A stretch of 64,000 nt of DNA from Pantoea cypripedii (GCF_002095535.1 NZ_MLJI01000001.1:4428437-4492436); one strand, 5' to 3'; positions 23,834-33,921 are shown, counted from the first letter of the stretch. The notes: generated by a model not told the origin, from the letters alone. Translations and numbers: made by a program.

Positions 23834-25033
23834 ATGTTTCTGGAAGAACGACGCAACCAAATACTGAAATGGCTGGATGAACACGATCGTGTCACGGTTA
23901 ACGGACTGGCGAGCCAGCTGGGCGTGACGCGTGAAACCATTCGTACCGATCTCGGCGCATTGGCGCGTGAAGGATTGGTACAGCGCTGCTATGGCGGGGC
24001 CATCGCGCTGCGCCGCAACCTACAGGAAAAGCTGATCAGCGAAAGCGGCGGTAATTTTGAAGTGCTGCTGGAGCGGTTGCAGGCGCGACAAACGGTCGCC
24101 AAAGTCTCAGAAAAGAACGGAAAAGTGTGCATTCTGGGCGCGTTCAACGTGGATATCGTGGCGAAAGTGGCGCGCTTCCCTCGCGGTGGCGAGTCGCTGC
24201 TGGCGCTGGGCAGTACCCTCGGACCGGGTGGCAAAGGTGCCAACCAGGCGATGGCCGCCAGCTGTGCCGGTACGCGAGTGCATTTTGTCGCCAAGGTCGG
24301 TACCGATCAGTTCAGCAAATTTGCCTTCGACCACCTTTCCGCCTCTGGTATTCACTCGTTCCGTTTGTATCAGACCGATCGTGAGCCGACCGGTAGCGCC
24401 ATCATTTACGTCTCGCAGGAGAATGGCGAGAACATGATCGCCATCTATTCCGGCGCGAACAAAACTTTCACCGACGACGAAATCGCCGAGCTGACCCATG
24501 AGCTGTCGGATGCCAGCGTGCTGTTGCTGCAACTGGAAAACAACTTCGAGGCGACGCGTAGCGCCATCCGTCTCGCCCATACGCTGGGTGTGCGGGTGAT
24601 TATGAACCCGGCACCGTTTTCCGCCGAGGTGCTGAGTTGTCTGGCAATGATCGACGTGCTGACCCCCAACGAAACCGAAGCCTCGCTGCTGTCCGGCATT
24701 GAAATCGTCGACCTGGCCAGTGCGCGCGCGGCGGCCCAGGCCATCGTCCAGCTCGGTGCCCGCCGCGTCATCATCACCATGGGTTCACGCGGTGCGTTAC
24801 TGCTTGATAACCAACAATTTCATCATATTCCCGCTTTTCCGGCGCTGAGCGTCGACACCACCGGCGCAGGCGATGCCTTTAACGGTGCGCTGGCTGCGGC
24901 GCTGGCACAGGGGCAAAGCCTGTTGCAGGCCGCCACCTGGGCATCGGCCTTTGCCGCGCTGGCTGTGGAACGTGAAGGTGCCAGCAATATGCCGGATCGA
25001 CAACAGGTTATGGCCCGACTTCATCAACGATAA
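23834..25033 (+). CDS. DeoR-type HTH regulator fused to a PfkB/ribokinase-family sugar kinase
   Basis: A 399-residue fusion. Residues 1-55 form a DeoR-type winged helix (RRNQILKWLDEHDRVTVNGL, then LGVTRETIRTDL). From about residue 95 it is a complete PfkB kinase with GPGGKGANQA and the anion-hole/catalytic motif DTTGAGDAFNGAL. DeoR proteins normally carry a phosphosugar-sensing isomerase-like domain; here a sugar kinase takes its place, so regulation and phosphorylation of one substrate may be joined. First gene of a four-gene unit with an aldolase, a YhcH protein and an MFS carrier. Substrate unknown. Confidence 0.88.
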   Translation: MFLEERRNQILKWLDEHDRVTVNGLASQLGVTRETIRTDLGALAREGLVQRCYGGAIALRRNLQEKLISESGGNFEVLLERLQARQTVAKVSEKNGKVCILGAFNVDIVAKVARFPRGGESLLALGSTLGPGGKGANQAMAASCAGTRVHFVAKVGTDQFSKFAFDHLSASGIHSFRLYQTDREPTGSAIIYVSQENGENMIAIYSGANKTFTDDEIAELTHELSDASVLLLQLENNFEATRSAIRLAHTLGVRVIMNPAPFSAEVLSCLAMIDVLTPNETEASLLSGIEIVDLASARAAAQAIVQLGARRVIITMGSRGALLLDNQQFHHIPAFPALSVDTTGAGDAFNGALAAALAQGQSLLQAATWASAFAALAVEREGASNMPDRQQVMARLHQR

Positions 25034-25069
25034 CAAATCACAGCGGTGGAACCGCTGGCAGGAGAGATC

Positions 25070-25993
25070 ATGAAAAAAATCGAAGGCATTGTGCCGGTTA
25101 TGCTTACCCCGTTTACCGCCGACAACCAGGTTGATTATCCCGGACTGGAGCGACTGATTAACTGGTATCTGGCAGAAGGCGTCGATGCGCTGTTCGCCGT
25201 GTGCCAGTCAAGCGAGATGCAGTTCCTCAGCCTTGAGGAACGTGTGGCGCTGGCGAAGTTTGTGGTGGAAAAAGTGCAGGGCCGTGTGCCGGTGATTGCC
25301 TCTGGCCATATCAGCGACGATCTGGCTGAACAAACCACTGAATTGCAGGCGATGGCGAACACCGGCATTGATGCGCTGGTGCTGGTGACCAACCACCTCG
25401 ACCCGAAAAATGAAGGCAGCACCACCTTCTACGCGCACCTCAATCATCTGCTCAACGCGCTGCCAGTTTCCATGCCGCTCGGCCTGTACGAGTGTCCGGC
25501 TCCGTACCGTCGTCTGCTGAGCGATGAAGAATTTAGCTTCTGCGCCAACAGCGGCCGTTTCGTGGTGCTGAAAGACGTGAGCTGCGATCTGCCGACCGTG
25601 ACCCGCCGCGTGCAGCTGGCCGAAGGTACACCGCTGGCGGTGATCAACGCCAACGCCGCCATCGCCTGGCCAGCCATGCAGGCCGGTTCCAAAGGCTTCA
25701 GCGGCGTCTTCACCAACTTCCATCCGGGCCTGTATCACTGGCTTTACCACCAGGGGGCGCAGCAGGCGGAAAAAGCCCATGAGCTGTCGCTGTTCCTGTC
25801 GCTCAGCGCGGTAACGGAAACTCTCGGCTATCCGAAAAACGCCAAAATCTACCATCAGCGCCTCGGCACTTTCGCCAGTGAACATTGCCGCGTCAACAAA
25901 GACAACGTGCTGGAGAAATTCTGGGGACTGGGCGTACTGCTCGACCAGATCCGCGATGGCAGCCAGATTTGGCAGCAGCGTATCGATAAGTAA
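25070..25993 (+). CDS. Dihydrodipicolinate synthase/N-acetylneuraminate lyase family protein
   Basis: A 307-residue TIM-barrel aldolase/lyase of the DHDPS-NAL family. The N-terminus KIEGIVPVMLTPFTADNQVD is typical; the catalytic tyrosine lies in LYECPAP and the Schiff-base lysine in FVVLKDVS. Family members cleave or make 2-keto acids with pyruvate (for example KDG aldolase or sialic acid lyase), and context points to catabolism rather than lysine synthesis. The ATG at 25070 follows GGCAGGAGAG. It lies 36 bp after the HTH-kinase gene. Confidence 0.88.
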   Translation: MKKIEGIVPVMLTPFTADNQVDYPGLERLINWYLAEGVDALFAVCQSSEMQFLSLEERVALAKFVVEKVQGRVPVIASGHISDDLAEQTTELQAMANTGIDALVLVTNHLDPKNEGSTTFYAHLNHLLNALPVSMPLGLYECPAPYRRLLSDEEFSFCANSGRFVVLKDVSCDLPTVTRRVQLAEGTPLAVINANAAIAWPAMQAGSKGFSGVFTNFHPGLYHWLYHQGAQQAEKAHELSLFLSLSAVTETLGYPKNAKIYHQRLGTFASEHCRVNKDNVLEKFWGLGVLLDQIRDGSQIWQQRIDK

Positions 25994-26032
25994 CATCAGC
26001 TCAGCTGACATCAGATTTACTAAAAAACATCT

Positions 26033-26105
26033 GTAGCGGCGCGATTTATCGCGCGGGTTTCGACGGCAAAATCGCTGAACAGAGCGCGATAAATCGCGCC
26101 GCTAC
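26033..26105. repeat. REP-like paired palindrome (BIME type)
   Basis: GTAGCGGCGCGATTTATCGC(GC) at 26033-26054 and its exact inverse at 26084-26105 flank a 29-base spacer. It sits inside the operon between the aldolase gene and the YhcH-family gene. Confidence 0.85.
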
Positions 26106-26148
26106 GGCTGTACCTGAACCCATTAACGATAACGACAGGGAAAACACC

Positions 26149-26643
26149 ATGATTGTATGTGATAGCCAGGACTGGGCGCGCGAGCGCCATGCTTTCCACC
26201 CCATCGTCGACCAGGCACTGCGCTGGATTGCCGATACCGATTTCAGCCAGCTGGCGACCGGCAAATACGACCTGCTGCCAGATAACCAGATGTTCTGCCT
26301 GGTGCAGGAGATGGACACCGAACCGGCCAGCGATCGTCGCGCCGAGTCGCATTTTAACTACGTTGATATCCAGTACCTGCTGGCCGGGCGCGAGAATATT
26401 GGCGTGGCACGCGCGCATCCTCAGCATGTCATCACCGAAGATCTGCGTGCGGAACGCGACGTGGTGTTTTATCAGGAGACGATTGATGAATCGATGATCA
26501 CCCTGACGCCGGGCATGTTTGCGCTGTTTTTCCCGCACGATGTTCATCGTCCTTGCTGCGCCGCGCCTGAAGCGCAGCCGATCCGTAAGGCAGTGATCAA
26601 AATTCATCTCAACCTGTTCACTTCACCGGGGGCGACGCAATGA
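26149..26643 (+). CDS. YhcH/YjgK/YiaL family protein (cupin-like, possible sugar anomerase)
   Basis: A 164-residue cytosolic protein of the YhcH family. The segment ESHFNYVDIQYLLAGRENIG, with its metal-ligand histidine, and the later FFPHDVHRPC are family hallmarks. YhcH (NanQ) speeds sialic acid anomerisation in E. coli; by analogy this one may convert the anomer of the operon's sugar. It overlaps the MFS gene by ATGA, so the two are translationally coupled. Confidence 0.85.
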   Translation: MIVCDSQDWARERHAFHPIVDQALRWIADTDFSQLATGKYDLLPDNQMFCLVQEMDTEPASDRRAESHFNYVDIQYLLAGRENIGVARAHPQHVITEDLRAERDVVFYQETIDESMITLTPGMFALFFPHDVHRPCCAAPEAQPIRKAVIKIHLNLFTSPGATQ

Positions 26644-27926
26644 AAACCTCTGTGAATACGCTGTCCGGCGCAGCGGTGGCACAACCCACGCTGGTGGGGA
26701 AATTGCGCTGGGGCATCATCACCATCCTGCTGCTGGCGGCGGTGGTGAACTACCTTGATCGCGCGAACCTGAGTATCGCCAACACCACCATCGCGGCCGA
26801 GTTTGGTTTCTCGCAAACCGAGATGGGCCTGCTGTTATCCGCGTTTCTCTGGCCTTACGCGCTGGCTAACCTGCCAGCAGGCTGGCTGGTGGATAAGTTT
26901 GGTCCGAAGAAAATGTTCTCCTGGGCGCTGGGGTTATGGTCCGGGTTTACCGTGCTGGCCGCCTTCGTGAACAGCTATAGCTTCTTCTATGGCCTGCGCA
27001 TGATGCTGGGTATCTCTGAATCCCCGTTCTTTACCTCTGGTATCAAAATCACCCATCGCTGGTTTGGTGAGAACGAACGTGGTTTGCCCACCGCGATCAT
27101 CAATACCGGTTCGCAGATCGCCAACGCCATCGCGCCGCCAATCCTCACCGTGCTGCTGCTGACGTTCGGTTGGCGTGGCATGTTTGTTGCCATCGGTCTG
27201 ATGGGGATTCCTTTGCTGCTGGCGTGGTGGAAATTCTATCGCGATCCTGAAGCACGCGAAGATGCGTTGCTGCATGCTGGTCAGCGCAGCGAGGCCGCGC
27301 CGGAAGAGAAAGCCCAGGCGAGCTGGGGCGCGTTGTTCCGCCACAGCACCACCTGGTTTATGGTGATCGGTAACTTCTCCATCATGTTCACCATCTGGGT
27401 TTATCTCACCTGGCTGCCGGGCTATCTGGAAAAATCCCTTGGCTTCAGCCTGAAAGCCACCGGCTGGATCGCCTCGATTCCTTTCCTGTGCGGCATTCTG
27501 GGTGTGCTGGTGGGCGGTATGTTGTCGGATCGTCTGGTACGCAACGGCGTTCGCGCCATCACCGCGCGTAAAATCCCGGTGGTGACCGGTGCGGCGCTGG
27601 CAGCCTGCTTTGTGGCACCGATTCCTTTTGTCGACAGTACGCCGCTGGCGATTACCCTGCTGGCACTCGGTTATTTCTGTTCGCAGATGCCGCAGGGTGC
27701 GCTCTGGACGCTGGCGACGGATATCGCGCCAAAATCACAGGTGGCGTCCCTGGGGGCGATCCAGAACTTCGGTGGTTTCCTCGGTGCGGCGATGGCACCG
27801 ATTGTCACCGGCATCATCCTCGATACCACCGGCAAGTTCACCAATGTATTCCTGCTGGGCGCGGCATTGCTGATGATTGGCGCGCTGAGTTACGGCCTGT
27901 TTGTGCGTAAACCACTGGGGAACTGA
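26640..27926 (+). CDS. MFS transporter, anion:cation symporter family
   Basis: A 428-residue, 12-helix inner-membrane carrier. The helix 1 motif NYLDRANLSIA is typical of sugar-acid/anion symporters such as DgoT and the glucarate porters. It is paired with an aldolase, a kinase fusion and a YhcH protein, so it probably imports the sugar or sugar acid that these enzymes degrade. The start overlaps the previous stop by four bases. Confidence 0.88.
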   Translation: MKTSVNTLSGAAVAQPTLVGKLRWGIITILLLAAVVNYLDRANLSIANTTIAAEFGFSQTEMGLLLSAFLWPYALANLPAGWLVDKFGPKKMFSWALGLWSGFTVLAAFVNSYSFFYGLRMMLGISESPFFTSGIKITHRWFGENERGLPTAIINTGSQIANAIAPPILTVLLLTFGWRGMFVAIGLMGIPLLLAWWKFYRDPEAREDALLHAGQRSEAAPEEKAQASWGALFRHSTTWFMVIGNFSIMFTIWVYLTWLPGYLEKSLGFSLKATGWIASIPFLCGILGVLVGGMLSDRLVRNGVRAITARKIPVVTGAALAACFVAPIPFVDSTPLAITLLALGYFCSQMPQGALWTLATDIAPKSQVASLGAIQNFGGFLGAAMAPIVTGIILDTTGKFTNVFLLGAALLMIGALSYGLFVRKPLGN

Positions 27927-28015
27927 CAGGCAAGGTGCCGTTTGTGTCGATAAACTGGTCAATGTGAGCTGAATCGCGCTAGCATGGATGCAAACCCTGA
28001 ATTAACGAGGACGTT

Positions 28016-28825
28016 ATGGCGATAAAACTGATTGCGATCGATATGGACGGCACCCTGCTTAATCCGTACCACCTCATCACCCCGGCAGTAAAATCGGCGA
28101 TTGGGCGTGCACGCGACAAAGGCGTTGCGATCGTACTGGCAACAGGCCGCCCTTTTGTCGGTGTCGAGCGCTATCTGCAGGAGCTGGATTTGCGTCAACC
28201 GGGTCAGTATTGCATCAGCAATAACGGTGCGCTGGTGCAACGCGCCGATAGCGGTGAGAGCGTGGCAGAAGTGACACTGAGTTTTGACGATTTTCGCTAT
28301 GTCGAACAGTTGTCGCGTGAACTTGGCGTGCATTTCCATGCTTTTGACCACTCTTCGCTGTATACGCCGAACAAAGATCTCAGTGAATACACCATCCATG
28401 AAGCCAGCCTGACCGGCATTCCGGTGCGCTATCGTGCCGTGGAAGAGATGGACCCGGCGACGCGCTTCCCGAAACTGATGATGATCGACAAGCCCGCACT
28501 GCTGGATAAAGCGATTGCCGCACTGCCAGCCCGCGCCCGCGACAGCTACACCATTTTGAAAAGCGCGCCTTATTACCTCGAAATCCTCGACCCACGCGTT
28601 AACAAAGGCTATGGCGTCAAAATGCTGGCGGAAAAACTCGGCCTGCAACAGTCAGAAGTGATGGCGATTGGCGATCAGGAAAATGACCTGGCGATGATTG
28701 AGTACGCCGGAACCGGCGTGGCGATGGGCAATGCGATTGATTCGGTGAAAAGCATCGCGCAATTTGTCACCAAAACCAACATGGAAGATGGCGTTGCCTA
28801 CGCTATCGAAGAGTTAGTGCTGTAA
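28016..28825 (+). CDS. yidA: Sugar-phosphatase YidA (HAD, Cof-like)
   Basis: A 269-residue cytosolic HAD-IIB phosphatase closely matching E. coli YidA (270), which dephosphorylates sugar phosphates. Motif I is DMDGTLL, motif III lysine lies in RVNKGYGVKML, and motif IV is IGDQENDLAMIEYAG. It has its own promoter region. It lies between gyrB and the dgo operon as in E. coli, though yidB, normally next to gyrB, is replaced here by the kinase-fusion operon. Confidence 0.95.
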   Translation: MAIKLIAIDMDGTLLNPYHLITPAVKSAIGRARDKGVAIVLATGRPFVGVERYLQELDLRQPGQYCISNNGALVQRADSGESVAEVTLSFDDFRYVEQLSRELGVHFHAFDHSSLYTPNKDLSEYTIHEASLTGIPVRYRAVEEMDPATRFPKLMMIDKPALLDKAIAALPARARDSYTILKSAPYYLEILDPRVNKGYGVKMLAEKLGLQQSEVMAIGDQENDLAMIEYAGTGVAMGNAIDSVKSIAQFVTKTNMEDGVAYAIEELVL

Positions 28826-28848
28826 CCCTTCCTGCGTTTTAACACCTG

Positions 28849-28878
28849 ACAGCGCGATTTATCGCGCTGTTTTCATTT
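28849..28878 (+). terminator. Terminator of yidA, REP-like stem
   Basis: The stem ACAGCGCGA/TCGCGCTGT around TTTA is followed by TTTCATTT. The loop sequence CGCGATTTATCGCG is the same as the dispersed REP-like unit, so the repeat appears to have been used as a terminator. Confidence 0.75.
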
Positions 28879-28929
28879 CCGTCCCCCGGCAAAAATCTGC
28901 GCAATGGGTTGTCTATTTTGTGATCCAGA

Positions 28930-29000
28930 TTGTAGTACAAACTCAGTTGATGGTACTACAATCTGCACCAGAGGTTGAGACGGTGCAGATTGTAGTACTC
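28930..29000. promoter_or_regulatory. Three DgoR-type operator copies before dgoR
   Basis: TTGTAGTACAA at 28930-28940 is a perfect 11-bp inverted repeat identical to the operator I recall for E. coli DgoR. TGGTACTACAA (28951-28961) and TTGTAGTACTC (28990-29000) are near copies on the two strands. Positions fit repression of the dgoRKADT promoter until galactonate is present. Confidence 0.82.
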
Positions 29001-29034
29001 TGAGGGTACACCGCCTTTCATTGAATGGAACATC

Positions 29035-29733
29035 ATGACGCAAGAACAATTAAGCAAAACCGAGCGCATCATCCTGACGCTGGGGGAAGAGATTGTGGCA
29101 GGGAAGTTTGCACCGGGTGGCGCGTTGCCCGCCGAAGCTGAACTCTGCGAACGCTTTGCCACCTCGCGCAACATCATCCGCGAAGTGTTTCGTTCGCTGA
29201 TGGCCAAACGCCTGGTGGAGATGAAGCGCTATCGCGGCGCGTTTGTCACCGCGCGTAATCAGTGGAATTACCTCGATAGCGATGTCCTGCAATGGGCGCT
29301 GGCGCACGATCAGGACCCGCGTCTGATTGCCGCGATGAACGAAGTCCGTGTGCTGGTGGAGCCGCAGATTGCGCGCTGGTCGGCCGAACGCGCCACCTCC
29401 AACGATTTAGCAGCAATTGAACAGGCATTTAACGACATGGTGGCGAATCACCTCGATCGGGATGCCTTTAACGAAGCAGATATTCGCTACCACGAAGCGG
29501 TGCTGGCCTCGGTGCATAACCCGGTTTTGCAGCAACTCAACGTGGCGATCAGTCAGCTGCAAAAGGCGGTGTTCGCCAAAACCTATATGCCGGACGAAGG
29601 CAACATGCCGCGCACCCTGGCCGAGCACAAAGCGCTGTTTGACGCGATTCGCCATCAGGATGCGAACGCTGCCGAACAGGCCGCCAAAGCGATGATCGCC
29701 AGCTCAACGGCACGACTAAAGGAGTTTATGTGA
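29035..29733 (+). CDS. dgoR: D-galactonate operon repressor DgoR (GntR/FadR family)
   Basis: A 232-residue repressor. The N-terminal winged helix contains LPAEAELCERFATSRNIIREVFRSL; the C-terminal FCD domain carries the metal/ligand residues (for example NEADIRYHEAVL). Very close to E. coli DgoR. First gene of dgoRKADT; the stop overlaps the dgoK GTG start by four bases. Confidence 0.95.
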   Translation: MTQEQLSKTERIILTLGEEIVAGKFAPGGALPAEAELCERFATSRNIIREVFRSLMAKRLVEMKRYRGAFVTARNQWNYLDSDVLQWALAHDQDPRLIAAMNEVRVLVEPQIARWSAERATSNDLAAIEQAFNDMVANHLDRDAFNEADIRYHEAVLASVHNPVLQQLNVAISQLQKAVFAKTYMPDEGNMPRTLAEHKALFDAIRHQDANAAEQAAKAMIASSTARLKEFM

Positions 29734-30602
29734 CCAGCTATATCGCGATTGACTGGGGATCCACCAATCTGCGCGCCTGGCGTTATCAGCACGGGGAGTG
29801 CATCGATGAACGCCGTTCCGAAGCGGGGGTGACCCGCCTGAACGGACGCACCCCGGCTGAGGTCTTTGCCAGCGTCACCGCAGGTTGGCCGGTGGATGAA
29901 GTGCCGGTGGTGATGGCCGGTATGGTCGGCAGCAATGCGGGCTGGCTTTCGGTGCCGTATCTGAGCTGTCCGGTGGCGCTGAGCGCACTGGCAGGTCGCC
30001 TGACCCGCGTGGAGGATAAAGCGTGGATCGTGCCGGGATTGTGCGTCGAACGTGAGGACAACTACAACGTCATGCGCGGTGAGGAAACTCAGCTGCTGGG
30101 CGCACTGGCCCTGCATCCGGCGTCGGTGTATGTGATGCCCGGCACGCATGCCAAGTGGGTGCAGATGGAACAGGACCGCGTCATCGACTTCCGCACCGTG
30201 ATGACCGGGGAACTTCATCATCTGCTGCTGACGCAATCCCTGATTGGCGCGGGCCTGCCGCAGCAGGAAGAGAATGCAGCAGCCTTCCGCGCCGGTCTGG
30301 ATATTGGCAGCCATGACCGCTCGATTCTGGCGCGTTTGTTTGAAGTGCGCGCGGCGCATGTGCTGGGCGCACGCGACCGTCGCCATATCAGCGATTTCCT
30401 GTCTGGCCTGCTGATCGGCCATGAAGTGGCGCAGATGACGGCCAGCACCGCAGCACAGCCGATCACCATTATTGCTGGCAGCGCGCTGGCGCAGCGTTAC
30501 CAGCAGGCGCTGCATTTTATCGGACATGATTCAGTCACGCTGGAAGGTGACCGTGCCTTCCAGCACGGAATAAGGAGCATTGCCCATGAACTGGCAAACT
30601 AA
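29730..30602 (+). CDS. dgoK: 2-dehydro-3-deoxygalactonokinase
   Basis: A 290-residue kinase that phosphorylates 2-keto-3-deoxygalactonate at C6. The N-terminus YIAIDWGSTNLRAWRY is the phosphate-binding motif of the DgoK family. It starts with GTG at 29730, with AAAGGAG 5 bases upstream, overlapping the dgoR stop. It overlaps dgoA by 17 bases at its end. Confidence 0.94.
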   Translation: MTSYIAIDWGSTNLRAWRYQHGECIDERRSEAGVTRLNGRTPAEVFASVTAGWPVDEVPVVMAGMVGSNAGWLSVPYLSCPVALSALAGRLTRVEDKAWIVPGLCVEREDNYNVMRGEETQLLGALALHPASVYVMPGTHAKWVQMEQDRVIDFRTVMTGELHHLLLTQSLIGAGLPQQEENAAAFRAGLDIGSHDRSILARLFEVRAAHVLGARDRRHISDFLSGLLIGHEVAQMTASTAAQPITIIAGSALAQRYQQALHFIGHDSVTLEGDRAFQHGIRSIAHELAN

Positions 30603-31203
30603 GTTACCGCTGATCGCCATCCTGCGTGGCATCAGGCCGGAAGAAGCCGAGGCACACGTTGGCGCACTGATTGAGGCGGGTTTCGATGCCATCGAAATCC
30701 CACTTAACTCACCGGACTGGGCCAGCAGCATTGGCGCGATGGTGAACACCTTTGGCGATAAAGCGCTGATCGGTGCCGGTACGGTGCTGACGCCCGCCCA
30801 GGTGGATCAACTGGCAACGCTCAACAGCAAGCTGGTGGTGACGCCGAATACCGACGCGGCGGTGATTCGCCAGGCGGTGGCCTGCGGCATGACGGTGGCT
30901 GCCGGATGCGCGACGGCCACCGAAGCCTTTACTGCCCTGCAAGCTGGCGCACAGGCGCTGAAAATTTTCCCGTCATCGGCGTTTGGCCCCGGTTACATCA
31001 AAGCCCTGAAGGCGGTGTTGCCACCGGACGTGCCGGTGTTTGCCGTTGGCGGCGTGACGCCAGAAAACCTGCATGAATTCCTTGCCGCGGGCTGTATCGG
31101 TGCGGGCTTAGGCGGCGATCTCTATCGCGCCGGTCAGCCGTTGACGCGTACCGTGGAGAAGGCCCGCGCATTTATTGCTGCTTATAAGGACGCTGTACGA
31201 TGA
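30586..31203 (+). CDS. dgoA: 2-dehydro-3-deoxy-6-phosphogalactonate aldolase
   Basis: A 205-residue class I aldolase that splits KDPGal into pyruvate and glyceraldehyde-3-phosphate. Landmarks are [22 protein letters not shown]-like [10 protein letters not shown], the GAGTVL loop and the Schiff-base lysine in [12 protein letters not shown]. The ATG at 30586 lies 8 bases after AAGGAG and inside the end of dgoK. The stop overlaps dgoD (ATGA). Confidence 0.95.
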   Translation: MNWQTKLPLIAILRGIRPEEAEAHVGALIEAGFDAIEIPLNSPDWASSIGAMVNTFGDKALIGAGTVLTPAQVDQLATLNSKLVVTPNTDAAVIRQAVACGMTVAAGCATATEAFTALQAGAQALKIFPSSAFGPGYIKALKAVLPPDVPVFAVGGVTPENLHEFLAAGCIGAGLGGDLYRAGQPLTRTVEKARAFIAAYKDAVR

Positions 31204-32348
31204 AAATTACCAAACTGACGACTTACCGCCTGCCACCGCGCTGGATGTTCCTGAAAATCGAAACCGATGAAGGCATCGTCGGCTGGGGTGAGCCGGTGAT
31301 TGAAGGCCGCGCGCGCAGTGTCGAGGCGGCGGTGCATGAGCTGTCGGAGTATCTGGTGGGTCAGGACCCGGCACGCATCAACGATTTATGGCAGGTGATG
31401 TATCGTGGCGGTTTTTATCGCGGTGGTCCGATTCTGATGAGCGCCATCGCCGGTATCGATCAGGCGTTGTGGGACATCAAAGGCAAAGCGCTTGGCGTGC
31501 CGGTGTATCAGCTGCTGGGCGGCCTGGTGCGTGACAGCATCAAAGCCTACAGCTGGGTCGGTGGCGATCGCCCGGCGGAAGTGATCGATGGCATCAAAAA
31601 ACTGCGCACCATCGGCTTCGATACCTTCAAGCTGAACGGCTGTGAAGAGATGGGGATCATTGATAATTCACGTAAAATTGATGCAGCGGTGAATACCGTG
31701 GCGCAGATCCGTGAAGCCTTTGGCAAGGACATCGAGTTTGGCCTCGATTTCCACGGTCGCGTCAGCGCACCGATGGCGAAAGTGTTAATTAAAGAGCTGG
31801 AACCTTACCGTCCGCTGTTTATTGAGGAACCGGTACTGGCGGAGCAAGCGGAATATTATCCGCGTCTGGCGGCGCAAACCCATCTGCCGATTGCGGCCGG
31901 TGAGCGTATGTTCTCGCGCTTCGAATTCAAACGTGTGCTGGATGCCGGTGGGCTGGCAATTCTGCAGCCGGACCTGTCCCATGCGGGCGGTATCACCGAA
32001 TGCTACAAAATCGCGGCGATGGCGGAATCTTACGATGTGGCGCTGGCTCCGCACTGCCCGCTGGGACCGATTGCACTGGCGGCCTGCCTGCATATTGATT
32101 TCGTCTCACGCAATGCGGTGTTCCAGGAGCAGAGCATGGGCATTCACTATAATCAGGGTGCCGAGCTGCTCGATTACGTGATCAATAAAGACGATTTTAA
32201 AATGGATGACGGCCATTTCTATCCATTAAATAAACCGGGTCTTGGCGTAGAAATTAATGAAGAACTGGTGATTGAACGCAGTAAAAATGCGCCGGACTGG
32301 CGTAATCCATTATGGCGCTTCCCGGATGGTTCTGTCGCTGAATGGTAA
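31200..32348 (+). CDS. dgoD: D-galactonate dehydratase
   Basis: A 382-residue enolase-superfamily dehydratase that converts D-galactonate to 2-keto-3-deoxygalactonate, the first step of the pathway. Metal ligands appear in GLDFHGR, FIEEPV and [11 protein letters not shown], and the catalytic histidine in LAPHCPLGP. Translationally coupled to dgoA. A 196-base spacer with inverted repeats separates it from dgoT. Confidence 0.96.
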   Translation: MKITKLTTYRLPPRWMFLKIETDEGIVGWGEPVIEGRARSVEAAVHELSEYLVGQDPARINDLWQVMYRGGFYRGGPILMSAIAGIDQALWDIKGKALGVPVYQLLGGLVRDSIKAYSWVGGDRPAEVIDGIKKLRTIGFDTFKLNGCEEMGIIDNSRKIDAAVNTVAQIREAFGKDIEFGLDFHGRVSAPMAKVLIKELEPYRPLFIEEPVLAEQAEYYPRLAAQTHLPIAAGERMFSRFEFKRVLDAGGLAILQPDLSHAGGITECYKIAAMAESYDVALAPHCPLGPIALAACLHIDFVSRNAVFQEQSMGIHYNQGAELLDYVINKDDFKMDDGHFYPLNKPGLGVEINEELVIERSKNAPDWRNPLWRFPDGSVAEW

Positions 32349-32544
32349 TTTGATTAAGCTCTGAATTTATTAAATCTCTGATAACGATGTGCCGGTAAAT
32401 AAGGCGCAGGGCCTCGTGCACGCTTTATTTATCGCCACCACCGGCGCGCAGCCTTATCCGGCTGTGCAGGATAGCTGCGCGCCTTATTTGCCGCCATGAG
32501 CGGTTATTACCGATATAGATACCCTACGTATCCGGAGAAACACC

Positions 32545-33837
32545 ATGGATCTCTCTGCCGTTCAGGCCCGGCCGACGCGCCGCCGTTATATCACGTTATT
32601 GATGATATTTATTACGGTGGTAATTTGTTATGTCGATCGCGCGAATTTAGCTGTCGCCTCTGCCCATATTCAGCAGGAATTTGGCATTACCAAAGCAGAA
32701 ATGGGTTATGTCTTTTCCGCCTTTGCCTGGTTATATACGCTGTGCCAGATTCCCGGTGGCTGGTTTCTCGATCGTGTCGGCTCGCGCCTGACCTATTTTA
32801 TTGCTATCTGCGGCTGGTCGATCGCCACCTTATGCCAGGGCTTTGCCGGTGGTTTATTGTCGCTGATCGGCCTGCGCGCCATTACCGGCGTCTTCGAAGC
32901 CCCGGCGTTTCCGACCAATAACCGCCTGGTGACCAGCTGGTTCCCGGAGCACGAACGCGCCTCGGCGGTGGGTTTCTACACTTCCGGCCAGTTTGTTGGT
33001 CTGGCATTCCTGACGCCGCTGCTGATCTGGATTCAGGAGCTGCTGAGCTGGCATTGGGTGTTTATCCTCACCGGGGCGATTGGCCTGGTCTGGTCGCTGG
33101 TGTGGATTAAGGTTTATCAGGCTCCAAATCAGAGTAAAGGCATCAATCAGGCCGAGCTGGATTATATTCGCGAAGGCGGCGCGATGGTGGAAGGGGATGC
33201 GCCCGCTGAGAAGAAAGCCCGCAGCCGGGTGACCGCTGCCGACTGGAAACTGGTGTTCCACCGTAAACTGTGCGGCGTGTATCTCGGCCAGTTTGCCGTG
33301 ACCTCAACCCTGTGGTTCTTCCTGACCTGGTTCCCGAACTACCTGACCCAGGAAAAACACATTGGCGCGCTGACGGCGGGCTTTATGACCACTGTCCCTT
33401 TCCTCGCCGCTTTTGTCGGGGTGATTCTTTCCGGTATCGTGGCGGACCGGCTGGTGCGCAGTGGCCGTTCACTGGGTTTTGCGCGTAAAACGCCGATTAT
33501 CTGTGGCCTGCTGATCTCCACCTGCATTATGGGAGCCAACTACACCAACGATCCGATGTGGATTATGGCGCTGATGGCGCTGGCGTTCTTCGGTAACGGC
33601 TTCGCGTCAATTACCTGGTCGCTGGTTTCATCACTGGCCCCGGTGCGGCTGATTGGCCTGACTGGCGGTATGTTTAACTTTATCGGTGGCCTCGGTGGCA
33701 TCAGCGTACCGCTGGTGGTGGGCTATCTGGCGCAGGATTACGGTTTCGCCCCGGCGCTGGTTTATATCTCGGTGGTGGCGCTGATCGGTGCACTTTCTTA
33801 TATCCTGCTGGTTGGTGATGTGAAGCGCGTCGGTTGA
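32545..33837 (+). CDS. dgoT: D-galactonate:H+ symporter
   Basis: A 430-residue MFS carrier almost identical in outline to E. coli Dgo[18 protein letters not shown] in helix 1 and [20 protein letters not shown] include residues of the proton/substrate network of the DgoT family. GGAGAAACACC precedes the ATG. Last gene of dgoRKADT; a GC-rich hairpin (GCCCTGCC/GGCAGGGC) follows the stop. Confidence 0.95.
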   Translation: MDLSAVQARPTRRRYITLLMIFITVVICYVDRANLAVASAHIQQEFGITKAEMGYVFSAFAWLYTLCQIPGGWFLDRVGSRLTYFIAICGWSIATLCQGFAGGLLSLIGLRAITGVFEAPAFPTNNRLVTSWFPEHERASAVGFYTSGQFVGLAFLTPLLIWIQELLSWHWVFILTGAIGLVWSLVWIKVYQAPNQSKGINQAELDYIREGGAMVEGDAPAEKKARSRVTAADWKLVFHRKLCGVYLGQFAVTSTLWFFLTWFPNYLTQEKHIGALTAGFMTTVPFLAAFVGVILSGIVADRLVRSGRSLGFARKTPIICGLLISTCIMGANYTNDPMWIMALMALAFFGNGFASITWSLVSSLAPVRLIGLTGGMFNFIGGLGGISVPLVVGYLAQDYGFAPALVYISVVALIGALSYILLVGDVKRVG

Positions 33838-33921
33838 TGGCGTTGCGCCCTGCCGGAGCACTGGCCCGGCAGGGCAGAATCGCGTAGTTTGTCTGGCAAC
33901 TGTTGGATGTAAGGTTGCCCC

